Assembly (NCBI GenBank): GCA_040755975.1
Contig: JBFLZY010000090.1
Location: 1-10,545, forward strand
Length of the DNA: 10,545 bases
Direction of reading: 5' to 3'
DNA from: JAIMBK01 sp040755975
Lineage (GTDB): Bacteria > Bacillota > Desulfotomaculia > Desulfotomaculales > Nap2-2B
Shown: piece by piece, positions 1 through 6,596 of the stretch
How positions within the stretch are numbered: the first letter of the stretch is position 1
How the letters are laid out: every line of letters starts with the position of its first letter
The notes under the pieces: generated by a model
Database searches by the model: none
What the model was told of the DNA's origin: nothing
The model's input: only the letters and a program-made list of their open reading frames with translations
Made by a program: the position numbers and the translations under genes

Positions 1-206
1 TGGGCGAAAAGGGAGAGCTCCCGCCCGGAGTGGTTTCCTATAACCGGGCCGGTGAATACCATTTTATGCTCCATTCCCATGCGGAGCCCGAGATTACCAA
101 CTGGGGATCTTACCCCGGAGGATTAATGACCATGATTGCGGTCTATCCCCCCGGAACGCTGGGGCCCCGCCACGGGACGCTCCCGGTGGAATCCCACCCG
201 GCGTAA
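1..206 (+). CDS. Multicopper oxidase-like protein, C-terminal fragment (partial)
   Basis: The frame is open from the window edge to TAA at 204-206 and gives about 67 residues. The segment FMLHSHAEPEITNWGSYPGG is typical of the last cupredoxin domain of multicopper oxidases, where a His-X-His pair contributes to the trinuclear copper site, followed by the PGG-LMTMI strand. The usual HCH reads HSH here, so the type 1 copper cysteine appears absent; this is seen directly, but the loss of laccase-type activity is inferred. The gene lies 30 bases upstream of a second oxidase-like gene on the same strand and is probably co-transcribed with it. The N-terminal domains lie outside the window, so the full copper complement cannot be judged. 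Confidence 0.75.
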   Translation, partial: GEKGELPPGVVSYNRAGEYHFMLHSHAEPEITNWGSYPGGLMTMIAVYPPGTLGPRHGTLPVESHPA

Positions 207-219
207 ATACGGCGACTCT

Positions 220-228
220 GGAAAGGAG
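220..228 (+). promoter_or_regulatory. Ribosome binding site of the second oxidase-like gene
   Basis: GGAAAGGAG ends 8 bases before the ATG at 237. This is ideal spacing and fixes that start. Confidence 0.8.
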
Positions 229-236
229 AATTATTA

Positions 237-1577
237 ATGGCTGTGGTGACCGTTAATTTATGGGCCAAACAGGGGAACATAAAGTTTCCCGACGGTGTGG
301 AGGTCCCCTTTTGGGGATTTGCCCCCGCCGCCGGCAAGGACCCGCAGCTTCCCGGTCCCCTGATCAGGGCGAACGTAGGAGACACACTAAAAATTAACCT
401 GCACAACAACTTAAATGATTTCGTATCCTTGATTTTTCCAGGACTGGACTTTATTCCGACACCTGTTAAAGAGAACGGGGTAATCGTTTCTTATAATGCC
501 CATGCGTTACCGGGTGGATCGGTCAGTTATACCTTTACGGTCGCCCGTCCGGGTATATTCTTATACGAGAGCGGGACCAGACCGGAAAAACAAGTGCCCA
601 TGGGGCTGTACGGGGCAATTGCAGTGTATCCTGCAGACGGCGGCAATTTTTTTGGAAAAACCGCTTATGGAACCAATACCGGTACCCTTTTTGATGTGGA
701 AAAGATACTGATTTTCAGTGAAGTGGATAGCCGGTTCAATTTGGCAATAGCAGCGGGTAACCCATTTAACATGTTGGACTATGAACCGGATTACTGGCTA
801 ATTAACGGGCGTTCATTCCCCTATACCCTACTCCCCGACAGAGTTAATTTTCTTCCCAGCCAACCCGTAAGTGCAAAAATTAACTCCGGCGTGGGGCAAA
901 CAATTCTTTTAAGGTGCATTAACGCCGGCTCGCAAAATCATACTTTTCGCCTGGATGGGATCAGCGCCCGGGTTGCCGCCGTGGACAGCCGGCCCTTAAG
1001 GTCCAAAAGAGGTTCCGCTGACGCTATTGACTTTAGAGGCATATGGCCTCCTTTTATTCCCGGGGACGGTTCCCCCATTGAAAGCTGGCCTTTCGTGCCC
1101 GGGATCGGTCTCCTTGACGCAACTTACCTGAAAAATACAATAACCATTGCTTCAGGGGAAAGCTACGATCTTCTCTTTACGGCGGGTGGACTGGGGCAGT
1201 ATTATCTCTTCGACCGGGACCTTCACCATCTTTCCAATGTGAACCGGTTCCCCGGCGGGATGGCAACCCGGTTGGACGTAATGTTCTGGAGGCCTACGAC
1301 GGTACCCAGAGCGCCGGCGCGTTTAAATTGCTCGGGATTGGACGGGAACAAAGCCCGCCTTTCCTGGATAAACAGGACATCCAACGAGGAGGGATTTGTG
1401 GTGGAGCGAAAAACCGGAGCGGGAAACTTTGAAACAACGGCTGTGTTAACTGTTTCCGGACTGACGGAATATATAGACGACGCTGTGTATCCCGGTACTA
1501 CCTACGTTTACCGAATGCGCGCATACAACTCCAAGGGATTTTCACGCTATTCCAATCCGTGCAGCCTGACAGTGTAG
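237..1577 (+). CDS. Cupredoxin-fold multicopper oxidase homologue with C-terminal fibronectin type III domain
   Basis: A 446-residue protein. Residues about 5-132 form a first cupredoxin domain (GPLIRANVGDTLKINLHNNL, then FLYESGT and KQVPMGLYGAIAVYP). Residues about 150-352 form a second, with NHTFRLDG near 234 and YYLFDRDLHHLSN near 322 before FPGGMAT. Residues 354-446 look like a fibronectin type III domain (LSWINRTSNEEGFVVER, YVYRMRAYNSKGFSRYSN). The copper-ligand positions are degenerate: YHxH reads YESG, and the final HxH region reads FDRD. A redox copper centre is therefore doubtful, and a structural or binding role is possible. There is no signal peptide, as in spore-coat laccase CotA, so a cytoplasmic or spore-surface location is conceivable; this is inference. 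The gene follows another oxidase-like gene by 30 bases. A good ribosome binding site supports ATG 237. Confidence 0.8.
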   Translation: MAVVTVNLWAKQGNIKFPDGVEVPFWGFAPAAGKDPQLPGPLIRANVGDTLKINLHNNLNDFVSLIFPGLDFIPTPVKENGVIVSYNAHALPGGSVSYTFTVARPGIFLYESGTRPEKQVPMGLYGAIAVYPADGGNFFGKTAYGTNTGTLFDVEKILIFSEVDSRFNLAIAAGNPFNMLDYEPDYWLINGRSFPYTLLPDRVNFLPSQPVSAKINSGVGQTILLRCINAGSQNHTFRLDGISARVAAVDSRPLRSKRGSADAIDFRGIWPPFIPGDGSPIESWPFVPGIGLLDATYLKNTITIASGESYDLLFTAGGLGQYYLFDRDLHHLSNVNRFPGGMATRLDVMFWRPTTVPRAPARLNCSGLDGNKARLSWINRTSNEEGFVVERKTGAGNFETTAVLTVSGLTEYIDDAVYPGTTYVYRMRAYNSKGFSRYSNPCSLTV

Positions 1578-1741
1578 GTTTATCATTGAATACCTGGAGT
1601 CAATTGTATGCCCTATATGAACAGGTTGCTATTAATGCGTTAGCTAGATTTTGCTGAAAAAAGCGATTTCCTGGTTACTCTTCGATAGGTCTGTACCTTG
1701 CTCCTTGATAACCTGATCATGGTTTGGCGCTGCCGCCTGGC
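1578..1741. other. Intergenic gap without recognisable features
   Basis: This AT-richer stretch lies between the oxidase-like gene and the transposase remnant. I see no clear terminator hairpin, promoter or reading frame. Confidence 0.5.
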
Positions 1742-1938
1742 TTAGATCAGCTTGGCGACCCGGTTCAGGTTGTATCCCCAGATGGCTCCGCCCACCCAGC
1801 GCCGGCAGCCGTCCAGTCCCCGGTAAAGCGTCCGGTCGAGTCCATAGCGCTTTTCAGCTCACTGATCGTTCCTTCCTGACCGGCCCGCCAGCGCTGAAGT
1901 CTTCGGAACCAGGGCCGGCGCTCATGTTCGGTGCGCCG
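1742..1938 (-). pseudogene. Transposase C-terminal remnant (DDE family, IS5/ISNCY-like), frameshifted
   Basis: On the minus strand the frame gives WFRRLQRWRAGQEGTISELK, then after a one-base shift near 1855 continues as YGLDRTLYRGLDGCRRWVGG and IWGYNLNRVAKLI before TAA (1742-1744). The RWRAG-EG-ISELKR-YGLDR-LYRGLDG-RRWVG-YNL pattern is the standard C-terminus of IS4/IS5-type DDE transposases; the glutamate in this region belongs to the catalytic triad. Only about 65 residues survive and the DD part is missing, so the element cannot move by itself. I cannot identify flanking inverted repeats. The exact IS family is uncertain. Confidence 0.7.
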
Positions 1939-2249
1939 GACCAGCAGTTCTCCGGGCTTTAAGCGCTGGAGGCCGTCTTGCTCTTCGCCTTCATCCATTA
2001 GCTTTACGATTTCTTCAGCGAGCCAGGATTCCTTATTCAGGTCAAAGCGCTGGATTAATTCGCTTCTCTGGGCGTTGAAGAGGTTTTTCTCTCCAAAAGA
2101 GTCGTACAGAGAAAACCTCTTTTTCCCTATCGAACCACCCCCTTTTTGCCGCCTCTTCGCGGGTGAAGAGCTGGCGGAACCGGGTGAGCATCCACTGGTA
2201 TTCAGGAAGATTAATTCTGTTGTACAATTGAGCGCAGGTCTCTACGCGA
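1939..2249 (-). pseudogene. Decayed reading frame of unknown family, running into the transposase remnant
   Basis: Two overlapping minus-strand frames together read like one protein: LPEYQWMLTRFRQLFTREEA with GWFDREKEVFS (frame one, about 2120-2215), then after a one-base shift LYDSFGEKNLFNAQRSELIQ with FDLNKESWLAEEIVKLMDEG and LQRLKPGELLVRR (frame two, down to about 1939). Composition and amphipathic pattern look like real coding sequence rather than noise, but no start with a ribosome binding site is visible and I do not recognise the family. Frame two passes without a stop into the transposase C-terminus, so this may be an internally deleted transposase or an unrelated gene fused to one by rearrangement. 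Confidence 0.4.
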
Positions 2250-2546
2250 TCAATCGAAAAGGTCTCCAAAAATTTCGAGGATGCCGTGCTTCTTTTTCTT
2301 TTTATGGTAATAACCATGGGGGCGCTCGTCGTGGTGCTTATATTCGTGGTAATGCTTATCGTAGTGTTCGTGCCGGTGCGCGTAGAGATCGTCGTAGTCG
2401 GCGCGAAACTCCCTGGCCAGGGAGACAATCTTTTCCAATTCCCCCCTGTCCAGCCAGACGCCGCGGCAATCAGGGCAAACATCAATAAGCACTCCGTACC
2501 TGGCAACTTCCTTCAGAGGATGACGACAAACGGGACAACCTTTCAC
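2250..2546 (-). CDS. Zinc-ribbon (TFIIB-type, zf-TFIIB) protein with His-rich C-terminal region
   Basis: A 98-residue protein starting at GTG 2546. It opens with CPVC (residues 4-7), and the second knuckle is CPDCRGVWLDRGELEKI (24-40). This is the signature of the zf-TFIIB family of small zinc-binding proteins, in which four cysteines hold one zinc. Residues about 57-81 are very rich in His, Tyr, Lys and Glu (HRHEHYDKHYHEYKHH), then a KKKKK run leads to a hydrophobic end (GILEIFGDLFD). The family has no well-defined biochemical role; nucleic-acid or metal binding is inferred. AAGGAGGT 9 bases upstream of GTG and a sigma-A promoter with a perfect -10 support the start and show a separate transcription unit. 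Confidence 0.8.
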   Translation of the reverse strand: MKGCPVCRHPLKEVARYGVLIDVCPDCRGVWLDRGELEKIVSLAREFRADYDDLYAHRHEHYDKHYHEYKHHDERPHGYYHKKKKKHGILEIFGDLFD

Positions 2547-2579
2547 TACGAAAAACCTCCTTTCTTTTCTGCCTGGCTT

Positions 2580-2608
2580 ATTATACCATAAAACACCCTC
2601 TCGTGCAA
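2580..2608 (-). promoter_or_regulatory. Sigma-A promoter of the zinc-ribbon gene
   Basis: On the minus strand there is a perfect -10 TATAAT (2580-2585) and a weaker -35 TTGCAC (2603-2608) with a 17-base spacer. The transcript would start near 2573, giving a leader of about 27 bases containing the AAGGAGGT site at 2555-2562. Confidence 0.65.
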
Positions 2609-2672
2609 AACGCTTCGAGGCGCCCGGACCCCCTAACGCCCCCGCCTGCCGTCCAGGCTGGCGTCAACCCCG

Positions 2673-2702
2673 TTGATTATATTCCCTTTTCCGTGGTAAA
2701 CT
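2673..2702 (+). promoter_or_regulatory. Possible promoter of the flavin reductase gene
   Basis: TTGATT (2673-2678) and TAAACT (2697-2702) are separated by 18 bases. The match to sigma-A consensus is moderate. It would place the hairpin at 2723-2759 in the 5' leader. Confidence 0.35.
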
Positions 2703-2722
2703 AGAAAGCGCAAAAACATGCG

Positions 2723-2759
2723 GGAAGCTCCTCCCGAAAGCACAACGGGAGGAAGTTCC
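2723..2759 (+). other. Leader hairpin upstream of the flavin reductase gene
   Basis: CCTCCCG pairs with CGGGAGG around a 9-base loop. After a short mismatch, GGAA pairs with TTCC. No T tract follows, so this is not a standard terminator. It sits in the presumed leader, 49 bases before the ATG, and may be regulatory. Confidence 0.4.
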
Positions 2760-2808
2760 TACGGACATAAACAACAAAATCCTCGTCTATTCTAAGGAAG
2801 GTGCGTTA

Positions 2809-3351
2809 ATGAAGATAGAAGTGCCCGTCGAGGCTGCCTACCGCTTAATCAACCCCGGCTGCGTGGTACTGGTCACGTCCGCCTACCGGGAAAGATCCAA
2901 CGTCATGACCCTGGCCTGGCAGAGCCCCCTTTCCAAACGCCCTCCCCTGGTTGGTATTGCCGTCGCCCAAACCCACTTCACCGCCGAGCTGATTACGGCC
3001 GGCGGGGAATTTGCCCTCAACATCCCCGGCGCCAATCTATTAAAAGAAGTGCTGCGCTGCGGGAAAGTTTCCGGCCGGGAAAGGGATAAATTTAAAGAGG
3101 CGGGCTTAACGCCGGTGGCGGCGAAAAAAATCCGCGCCCCTTTAATTGCGGAATGCCTGGGCCACCTGGAATGCGGGGTGGTCGACCGCTACAAAACAGG
3201 TGACCACTACTTCTTTGTGGGGGAAGTGCTGGCTGCCGGCGCGCAGGCGGATTTCTTCAGCGAGCGCTGGAACGAGGCGGCGGAGCTCATCCACCACCTG
3301 GGCGGCAAATGGTTCTACCGCAGCGGCCGCCGGGAAGAAGTCCAGGAATAA
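2809..3351 (+). CDS. Flavin reductase-like (flavoredoxin-type) FMN-binding protein
   Basis: A 180-residue protein matching the flavin reductase-like domain family, a split-barrel FMN-binding fold found in flavoredoxins and NAD(P)H:FMN reductases. Supporting segments are the N-terminal LINPGCVVLVTSAYRERSNV, MTLAWQSPLSKRPPLVGIAV, the strand EFALNIPGANL, and SGRERDKFKEAGLTP, followed by the C-terminal dimer region. These proteins typically bind FMN noncovalently and pass electrons in the cytoplasm; the partner here is unknown. The start is ATG 2809 with GGAAGG just upstream. The next gene, thrC, lies about 100 bases downstream with hairpins between, so the two are probably not translationally coupled. 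Length is normal for the family. Substrate specificity cannot be read from the sequence. Confidence 0.85.
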   Translation: MKIEVPVEAAYRLINPGCVVLVTSAYRERSNVMTLAWQSPLSKRPPLVGIAVAQTHFTAELITAGGEFALNIPGANLLKEVLRCGKVSGRERDKFKEAGLTPVAAKKIRAPLIAECLGHLECGVVDRYKTGDHYFFVGEVLAAGAQADFFSERWNEAAELIHHLGGKWFYRSGRREEVQE

Positions 3352-3369
3352 AAGCGATAATCATGGCTA

Positions 3370-3398
3370 AGCGAATTTAATTCCTAATAAATTTCGCT
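3370..3398 (+). other. AT-rich hairpin after the flavin reductase gene
   Basis: AGCGAATTT and AAATTTCGCT pair with one bulged base. This could be a weak terminator for the flavin reductase gene, but no real T run follows. Confidence 0.35.
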
Positions 3399-3402
3399 CT
3401 TT

Positions 3403-3435
3403 GCGTCCTGGCGGTAAATTTATACCCAGGAACGC
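3403..3435 (+). other. Hairpin directly upstream of the thrC ribosome binding site
   Basis: GCGTCCTGG pairs with CCAGGAACGC with one bulged A. It ends 6 bases before the GGGGAG ribosome binding site (3442-3447) of threonine synthase. It could affect translation initiation; no known riboswitch class is recognised. Confidence 0.4.
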
Positions 3436-3455
3436 GGAGATGGGGAGATGATCGT

Positions 3456-4961
3456 TTGCTTTACGAAAGCACCAGAGGTAACACCGCGCCGGTGCCTGCT
3501 GCGGAGGCAATAAAAATGGGGATCGCCCCCGACGGCGGCCTGTTCGTCCCGGACCGGCCCGTGAAAATTACCCGGGAGCAGCTGTTCGCAATGGCCGGAA
3601 CGCCATACCGGCAGCTCGCCCGCACAATTTTAGAGCCGTTCCTCACTGATTTTTCGGCGGCGGAAATCGCGGCCTGCGTCACACACGCCTACGGCGCGGA
3701 CAAGTTCGCCGACCCGGCCGTCGCGCCGGTGCGCAGGCTCGACCGCGACCGCGGGGTCTGGGTCCTGGAGCTCTGGCACGGCCCTTCTTACGCCTTTAAG
3801 GATTTCGCCCTGCAAATTCTGCCGCACCTGCTCACCGGGGCCGTAACCAAAACGGGCGGGAGCGAGGAAATCGCCGTCCTGGTGGCCACCTCCGGCGACA
3901 CGGGGAAGGCCGCCCTGGAAGGGTTTAAAGACGTACCCGGGACCAGGATCATCGTGTTTTACCCCGCCGAGGGGGTCAGCGAGATCCAGAAGCTGCAGAT
4001 GGTCACCCAGGAGGGCGGCAACGTCCACGTGATCGGCGTGCGCGGCAACTTCGACCACGCCCAGAACGGAGTTAAAGAAATCTTCGGCGACCGCACCCTG
4101 AACGAAGAAATCGGGCGCGCCGGCTACCGCTTTTCCTCGGCCAACTCCATTAACTGGGGGCGGCTGCTGCCGCAAATAGTTTACTACTTCTTTGCCTACC
4201 TGGACCTGCTGGCGAAGGGGGAACTGGCCGCCGGCGAGGAAATCAATTTCGTCGTCCCCACCGGCAATTTCGGCAATATCCTGGCTGCCTTTTACGCCCG
4301 CCGGACGGGCCTCCCCGTCCACCGGCTGGTCCTGGCCGCCAACCGGAACAATGTCCTGACCGATTTCATCCGCACCGGCATCTACGACCGGAACCGGCCC
4401 TTTTACAAAACCATTTCGCCGTCGATGGACATCCTCATCTCAAGCAATCTTGAGCGTTTGCTTTACGAGCTCACGGGCCGCGACGGCGAAAAAATAGCGT
4501 CCTGGATGGCGGAGCTGAAAGCGAAGGGCCGCTACCGCGTCGACGCGGCAACGCACGCAAAAATACAGGAAATTTTCTGGACGGACGCGGCCGGTGACAC
4601 CGAGACCATGGCGGCCGTCCGCCATACATACCAACAGTATGGTTATTTAATCGACCCCCATACCGCCGTGGGGATGCACGTATACGAGCGCTACCGCGAG
4701 GCAACCGGGGACCGCCGGAAAACGATCGTCGCCGCCACCGCCAGCCCCTTTAAGTTTAACCAGAGCGTGGTGCAGGCCGTCTGGGGCCCCGAAGCCGTCC
4801 GGGAAAAAAGCGAGTTTGCGCTGCTGGCGTTCCTCGCCCAAAAAACCGGCCTGCCCATCCCGCCGGGGCTTCGGGATCTGGACAAAAAACCGATCCGGCA
4901 CACCCTCGCCGTCGAACCGGAAGAGATGGCCCGGGCCGTACTAAACATTTTAACTCAGTGA
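3456..4961 (+). CDS. thrC: Threonine synthase
   Basis: A 501-residue pyridoxal-phosphate enzyme converting O-phosphohomoserine to threonine and phosphate, the last step of threonine biosynthesis, in the cytoplasm. The N-terminus YESTRGNTAPVP followed by GIAPDGGLFVP is the family hallmark. HGPSYAFKDFALQ carries the PLP lysine at residue 115. ATSGDTGKAALEGF and PTGNFGNILAAFYARR bind cofactor phosphate and substrate. The length fits the longer threonine synthase class. The start is TTG 3456, the only in-frame start consistent with the family N-terminus; GGGGAG lies 8 bases upstream, and nearby ATGs at 3440 and 3448 are out of frame. No homoserine dehydrogenase or kinase gene is adjacent, so the gene appears to stand alone. 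Confidence 0.95.
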   Translation: MLYESTRGNTAPVPAAEAIKMGIAPDGGLFVPDRPVKITREQLFAMAGTPYRQLARTILEPFLTDFSAAEIAACVTHAYGADKFADPAVAPVRRLDRDRGVWVLELWHGPSYAFKDFALQILPHLLTGAVTKTGGSEEIAVLVATSGDTGKAALEGFKDVPGTRIIVFYPAEGVSEIQKLQMVTQEGGNVHVIGVRGNFDHAQNGVKEIFGDRTLNEEIGRAGYRFSSANSINWGRLLPQIVYYFFAYLDLLAKGELAAGEEINFVVPTGNFGNILAAFYARRTGLPVHRLVLAANRNNVLTDFIRTGIYDRNRPFYKTISPSMDILISSNLERLLYELTGRDGEKIASWMAELKAKGRYRVDAATHAKIQEIFWTDAAGDTETMAAVRHTYQQYGYLIDPHTAVGMHVYERYREATGDRRKTIVAATASPFKFNQSVVQAVWGPEAVREKSEFALLAFLAQKTGLPIPPGLRDLDKKPIRHTLAVEPEEMARAVLNILTQ

Positions 4962-5189
4962 CCAACCGGCGTCCTTTCAGGCGGCCGACTCCGCCTCAGC
5001 ACAACCGGCGCTACCCCGGCAGGCGAACCGGGCGGCCCTCTCCCAGGACTGAACCGGCCAACGAACAGTCAGGCGCGCCCGGCCGAGGGCAAAGTCGTCT
5101 GCCGTTGTCCTTTGCCGCTTGCAAGGGTAAGCCGGACGTGCCCTTTTCTCTTGATGGCAAAAAACTCACATACTCTAGCCGGTAAGAAT

Positions 5190-5209
5190 ATAATTTCAAT
5201 AGAAATTAT
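5190..5209. repeat. Perfect inverted repeat in AT-rich leader
   Basis: ATAATTTC and GAAATTAT flank a 4-base spacer. It lies about 50 bases upstream of a candidate promoter and 150 bases before the small gene at 5359, and could be an operator or a chance hairpin. Confidence 0.4.
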
Positions 5210-5239
5210 TTCAACCCAGGAAAAATACCATAATTTCCC

Positions 5240-5268
5240 TTGCAAATTCCCCATTGAGATAGTAACAT
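5240..5268 (+). promoter_or_regulatory. Possible promoter of the AT-rich gene pair
   Basis: TTGCAA (5240-5245) and TAACAT (5263-5268) are separated by 17 bases. Each matches four of six consensus positions. It points toward the gene at 5359 with a leader of about 85 bases. Confidence 0.35.
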
Positions 5269-5358
5269 TATGGTACACAGCTTGTCCAAAAAGAATAGCA
5301 TTTGTTATCCCTCCCTCAGGCCTCATTGAGGCAAAAACAAAAAGAAGAGGTGATAAAA

Positions 5359-5610
5359 ATGCCCGATATAATGAATGATGTTGATTCTGATCTAAAAATT
5401 TTCTTGGAGATGACCAGCAAGCCGGTTGAACAAAACTTTATTGAATTAACAAAAGAAATAACAGAACTTGGCAAAGAACAGGTTCTTTCGGAAAAAGAAT
5501 TCAATATAATTATCGAAAGGCTGTTTTCTTCTTATGTAGAATCGCTTGCCAATAAGTTAATTGTTAAAAATTTTGAAGCACTTATCCGCAAAGGGAGTTT
5601 AATTTCCTGA
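5359..5610 (+). CDS. Small helical protein of unknown function
   Basis: An 83-residue acidic, helix-rich protein (MPDIMNDVDSDLKIFLEMTS to the C-terminus LIRKGSLIS). There is no signal peptide, membrane segment or cysteine pattern, and I recognise no family. The start is ATG 5359, because AGAGGTGAT lies just upstream at good spacing; an in-frame ATG at 5302 has no such site. The stop TGA (5608-5610) overlaps the ATG of the next gene in a TGATG junction, so the two are translationally coupled and probably functionally linked. The base composition is visibly AT-richer than thrC or the flavin reductase gene (one 60-base line counts 20 G+C), which suggests acquisition by transfer. It could be a soluble partner of the membrane protein that follows. 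Confidence 0.7.
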   Translation: MPDIMNDVDSDLKIFLEMTSKPVEQNFIELTKEITELGKEQVLSEKEFNIIIERLFSSYVESLANKLIVKNFEALIRKGSLIS

Positions 5611-6059
5611 TGGAAAAACAAGATAAAGCTGGAGCGGAAAAACCTGACGGCAAAGCTGATCATGAAATTGAAACGGAAGATGAAACAGCGGCAGGCATAG
5701 AAGCGGTTGAGAACTTACCCAAACCCGTCAAAAAGAAGGTCGAATATTTTGAAATGATGGCCGCTGGCATCTCGCCTGTTTCGCCCTTTGCCGGGAAGCT
5801 TTCCGAAAAACATATTGATAAGATTCTTGAAATACAATCAAAACAAATTGAATATACTCATGAAACAGAAAAACAAGCAAGAAATCACTTTTTGGTTATT
5901 TATTTGGCAACTGCGGCTTTATTTTTGACAATCATATTATCTTTAGCAATTCTTGGGAAAGACTCCCTTTTGCTGGATATCATAAAAATAGTCAGTGCTT
6001 TTGCGTGTGGCTTCGCTGGTGGAATGGGTTTAAAAGCACACATAAACAGGAAAAAATAA
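5610..6059 (+). CDS. Two-helix membrane protein, DUF2335-like
   Basis: A 149-residue protein. Residues 1-45 are charged and probably disordered. The middle, about 50-92, contains MAAGISPVSPFAGKLSEKHI then ILEIQSKQIEYTHETEKQAR, an amphipathic helix. Two hydrophobic segments follow: about 93-115 (FLVIYLATAALFLTIILSLA) and about 120-143 (LLLDIIKIVSAFACGFAGGM), ending in a basic HINRKK tail. The pattern 'helix with EIQxKQxxxxHExEKxA, then two membrane helices' resembles DUF2335 predicted inner-membrane proteins, a family without a defined role; this assignment is from memory and moderate. The gene starts at ATG 5610, overlapping the previous stop by one base, with AAGGGAG upstream. It is AT-rich like its partner and converges with the PPC-domain gene. 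Confidence 0.7.
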   Translation: MEKQDKAGAEKPDGKADHEIETEDETAAGIEAVENLPKPVKKKVEYFEMMAAGISPVSPFAGKLSEKHIDKILEIQSKQIEYTHETEKQARNHFLVIYLATAALFLTIILSLAILGKDSLLLDIIKIVSAFACGFAGGMGLKAHINRKK

Positions 6060-6060
6060 A

Positions 6061-6083
6061 AGCGAGATAAGTTTTTATCCGCT
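6061..6083. terminator. Hairpin between convergent genes
   Basis: AGCGAGATAA and TTATCCGCT pair with one bulged A and a GTTT loop, in the 15-base gap between converging genes. It overlaps the PPC gene's stop codon. It could serve either direction; no long T run is present. Confidence 0.35.
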
Positions 6084-6503
6084 CCACAAAAAAAGCCCCG
6101 TCTCGTCGTCGAACCGGCGCTCGAAGCGCTCTTCGGACAGGTATTCCCGGACGATGAATTCACAGGCGAACACGATCGTCCCCTCGGCCAGATGGCCGCC
6201 CCAGGCGCGGCCCTCTTCGTCGCTGAAGACGATATGGGCGTGCACGAAAGGCCGCCCGTCCTTTAACGAAACGTTGCCCACCAGCGCCAGGATTTCCTGG
6301 GGCGCTTCCCGCTCAATGTACTTGTACTCCCGGCCGGTCTGGTCGTAATAACCGGCGCGCGCCCTGCTCACCGCCCCGAGAGCCCGCACTTCCCCCAGGG
6401 TTATCTCCGCGTTCTCGCACTCCCTGGTCAGGGCCGCCAGCAGATCGTCCCCCTTCTTCAGCCGCCCCATGATACGCCGGGCGGTCCGCACCGCTCCTTT
6501 CAT
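6075..6503 (-). CDS. PPC-domain (DUF296) DNA-binding-type protein
   Basis: A 142-residue single-domain protein. The core PFVHAHIVFSDEEGRAWGGH (residues 85-104) with LAEGTIVFACEFIVRE after it is characteristic of the PPC/PCC (DUF296) fold. The His residues at 88, 90 and 104 match the metal-binding cluster of bacterial members. GEVRALGAVSRARAGYYD near 37 is the usual second motif. In plants the domain accompanies AT-hooks; bacterial stand-alone members have no AT-hook and an unclear role. ATG 6503 is chosen because GAGAGGAG lies upstream, and a TTGCTT/TAAAAT promoter sits 45-70 bases before it. It faces the AT-rich gene pair tail to tail. Confidence 0.85.
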   Translation of the reverse strand: MKGAVRTARRIMGRLKKGDDLLAALTRECENAEITLGEVRALGAVSRARAGYYDQTGREYKYIEREAPQEILALVGNVSLKDGRPFVHAHIVFSDEEGRAWGGHLAEGTIVFACEFIVREYLSEERFERRFDDETGLFLWSG

Positions 6504-6547
6504 GAATAAACCCGCTCCTCTCCGTAAAAAACATTACTCTTCACCCT

Positions 6548-6575
6548 ATTTTACCAGACGCGGCTGCATAAGCAA
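6548..6575 (-). promoter_or_regulatory. Promoter of the PPC-domain gene
   Basis: On the minus strand TTGCTT (6570-6575) and TAAAAT (6548-6553) are separated by 16 bases and correctly placed before the gene. Just upstream, at 6579-6596, TTTTCGC and GCGAAAA form a perfect hairpin that reads with a GAAA loop on the minus strand and could be an operator or an upstream terminator. Confidence 0.5.
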
Positions 6576-6596
6576 ATCTTTTCGCTTTCGCGAAAA

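Larger units (their letters stand above)
4962..5358. other. Intergenic region between thrC and the AT-rich gene pair
   Basis: The first half is GC-rich and contains Pro/Arg-rich reading frames that look non-coding. GGCAAAG and CTTTGCC near 5090-5117 could form a loose stem-loop after thrC. From about 5185 the composition becomes AT-rich, with a perfect 8-base inverted repeat at 5190-5209, a possible promoter at 5240-5268 and a small GCCTC/GAGGC hairpin at 5320-5332. No gene is convincing. Confidence 0.5.

Noticed and set aside
2286..2591. Hydrophobic plus-strand frame opposite the zinc-ribbon gene
   Set aside because: The Val/Leu-rich translation is the complement of the His/Lys-rich tail. 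The minus strand has the promoter, ribosome binding site and CxxC motifs.
3630..4322. 230-codon minus-strand frame inside thrC
   Set aside because: It is antisense to conserved threonine synthase motifs, a common effect of GC-rich third positions.
4958..5185. 75-codon frame starting in the thrC stop region
   Set aside because: Low-complexity Pro/Arg/Gly composition, no ribosome binding site and no recognisable family.
5302..5358. N-terminal extension of the small AT-rich gene from ATG 5302
   Set aside because: No ribosome binding site precedes 5302, while AGAGGTGAT sits exactly before ATG 5359.
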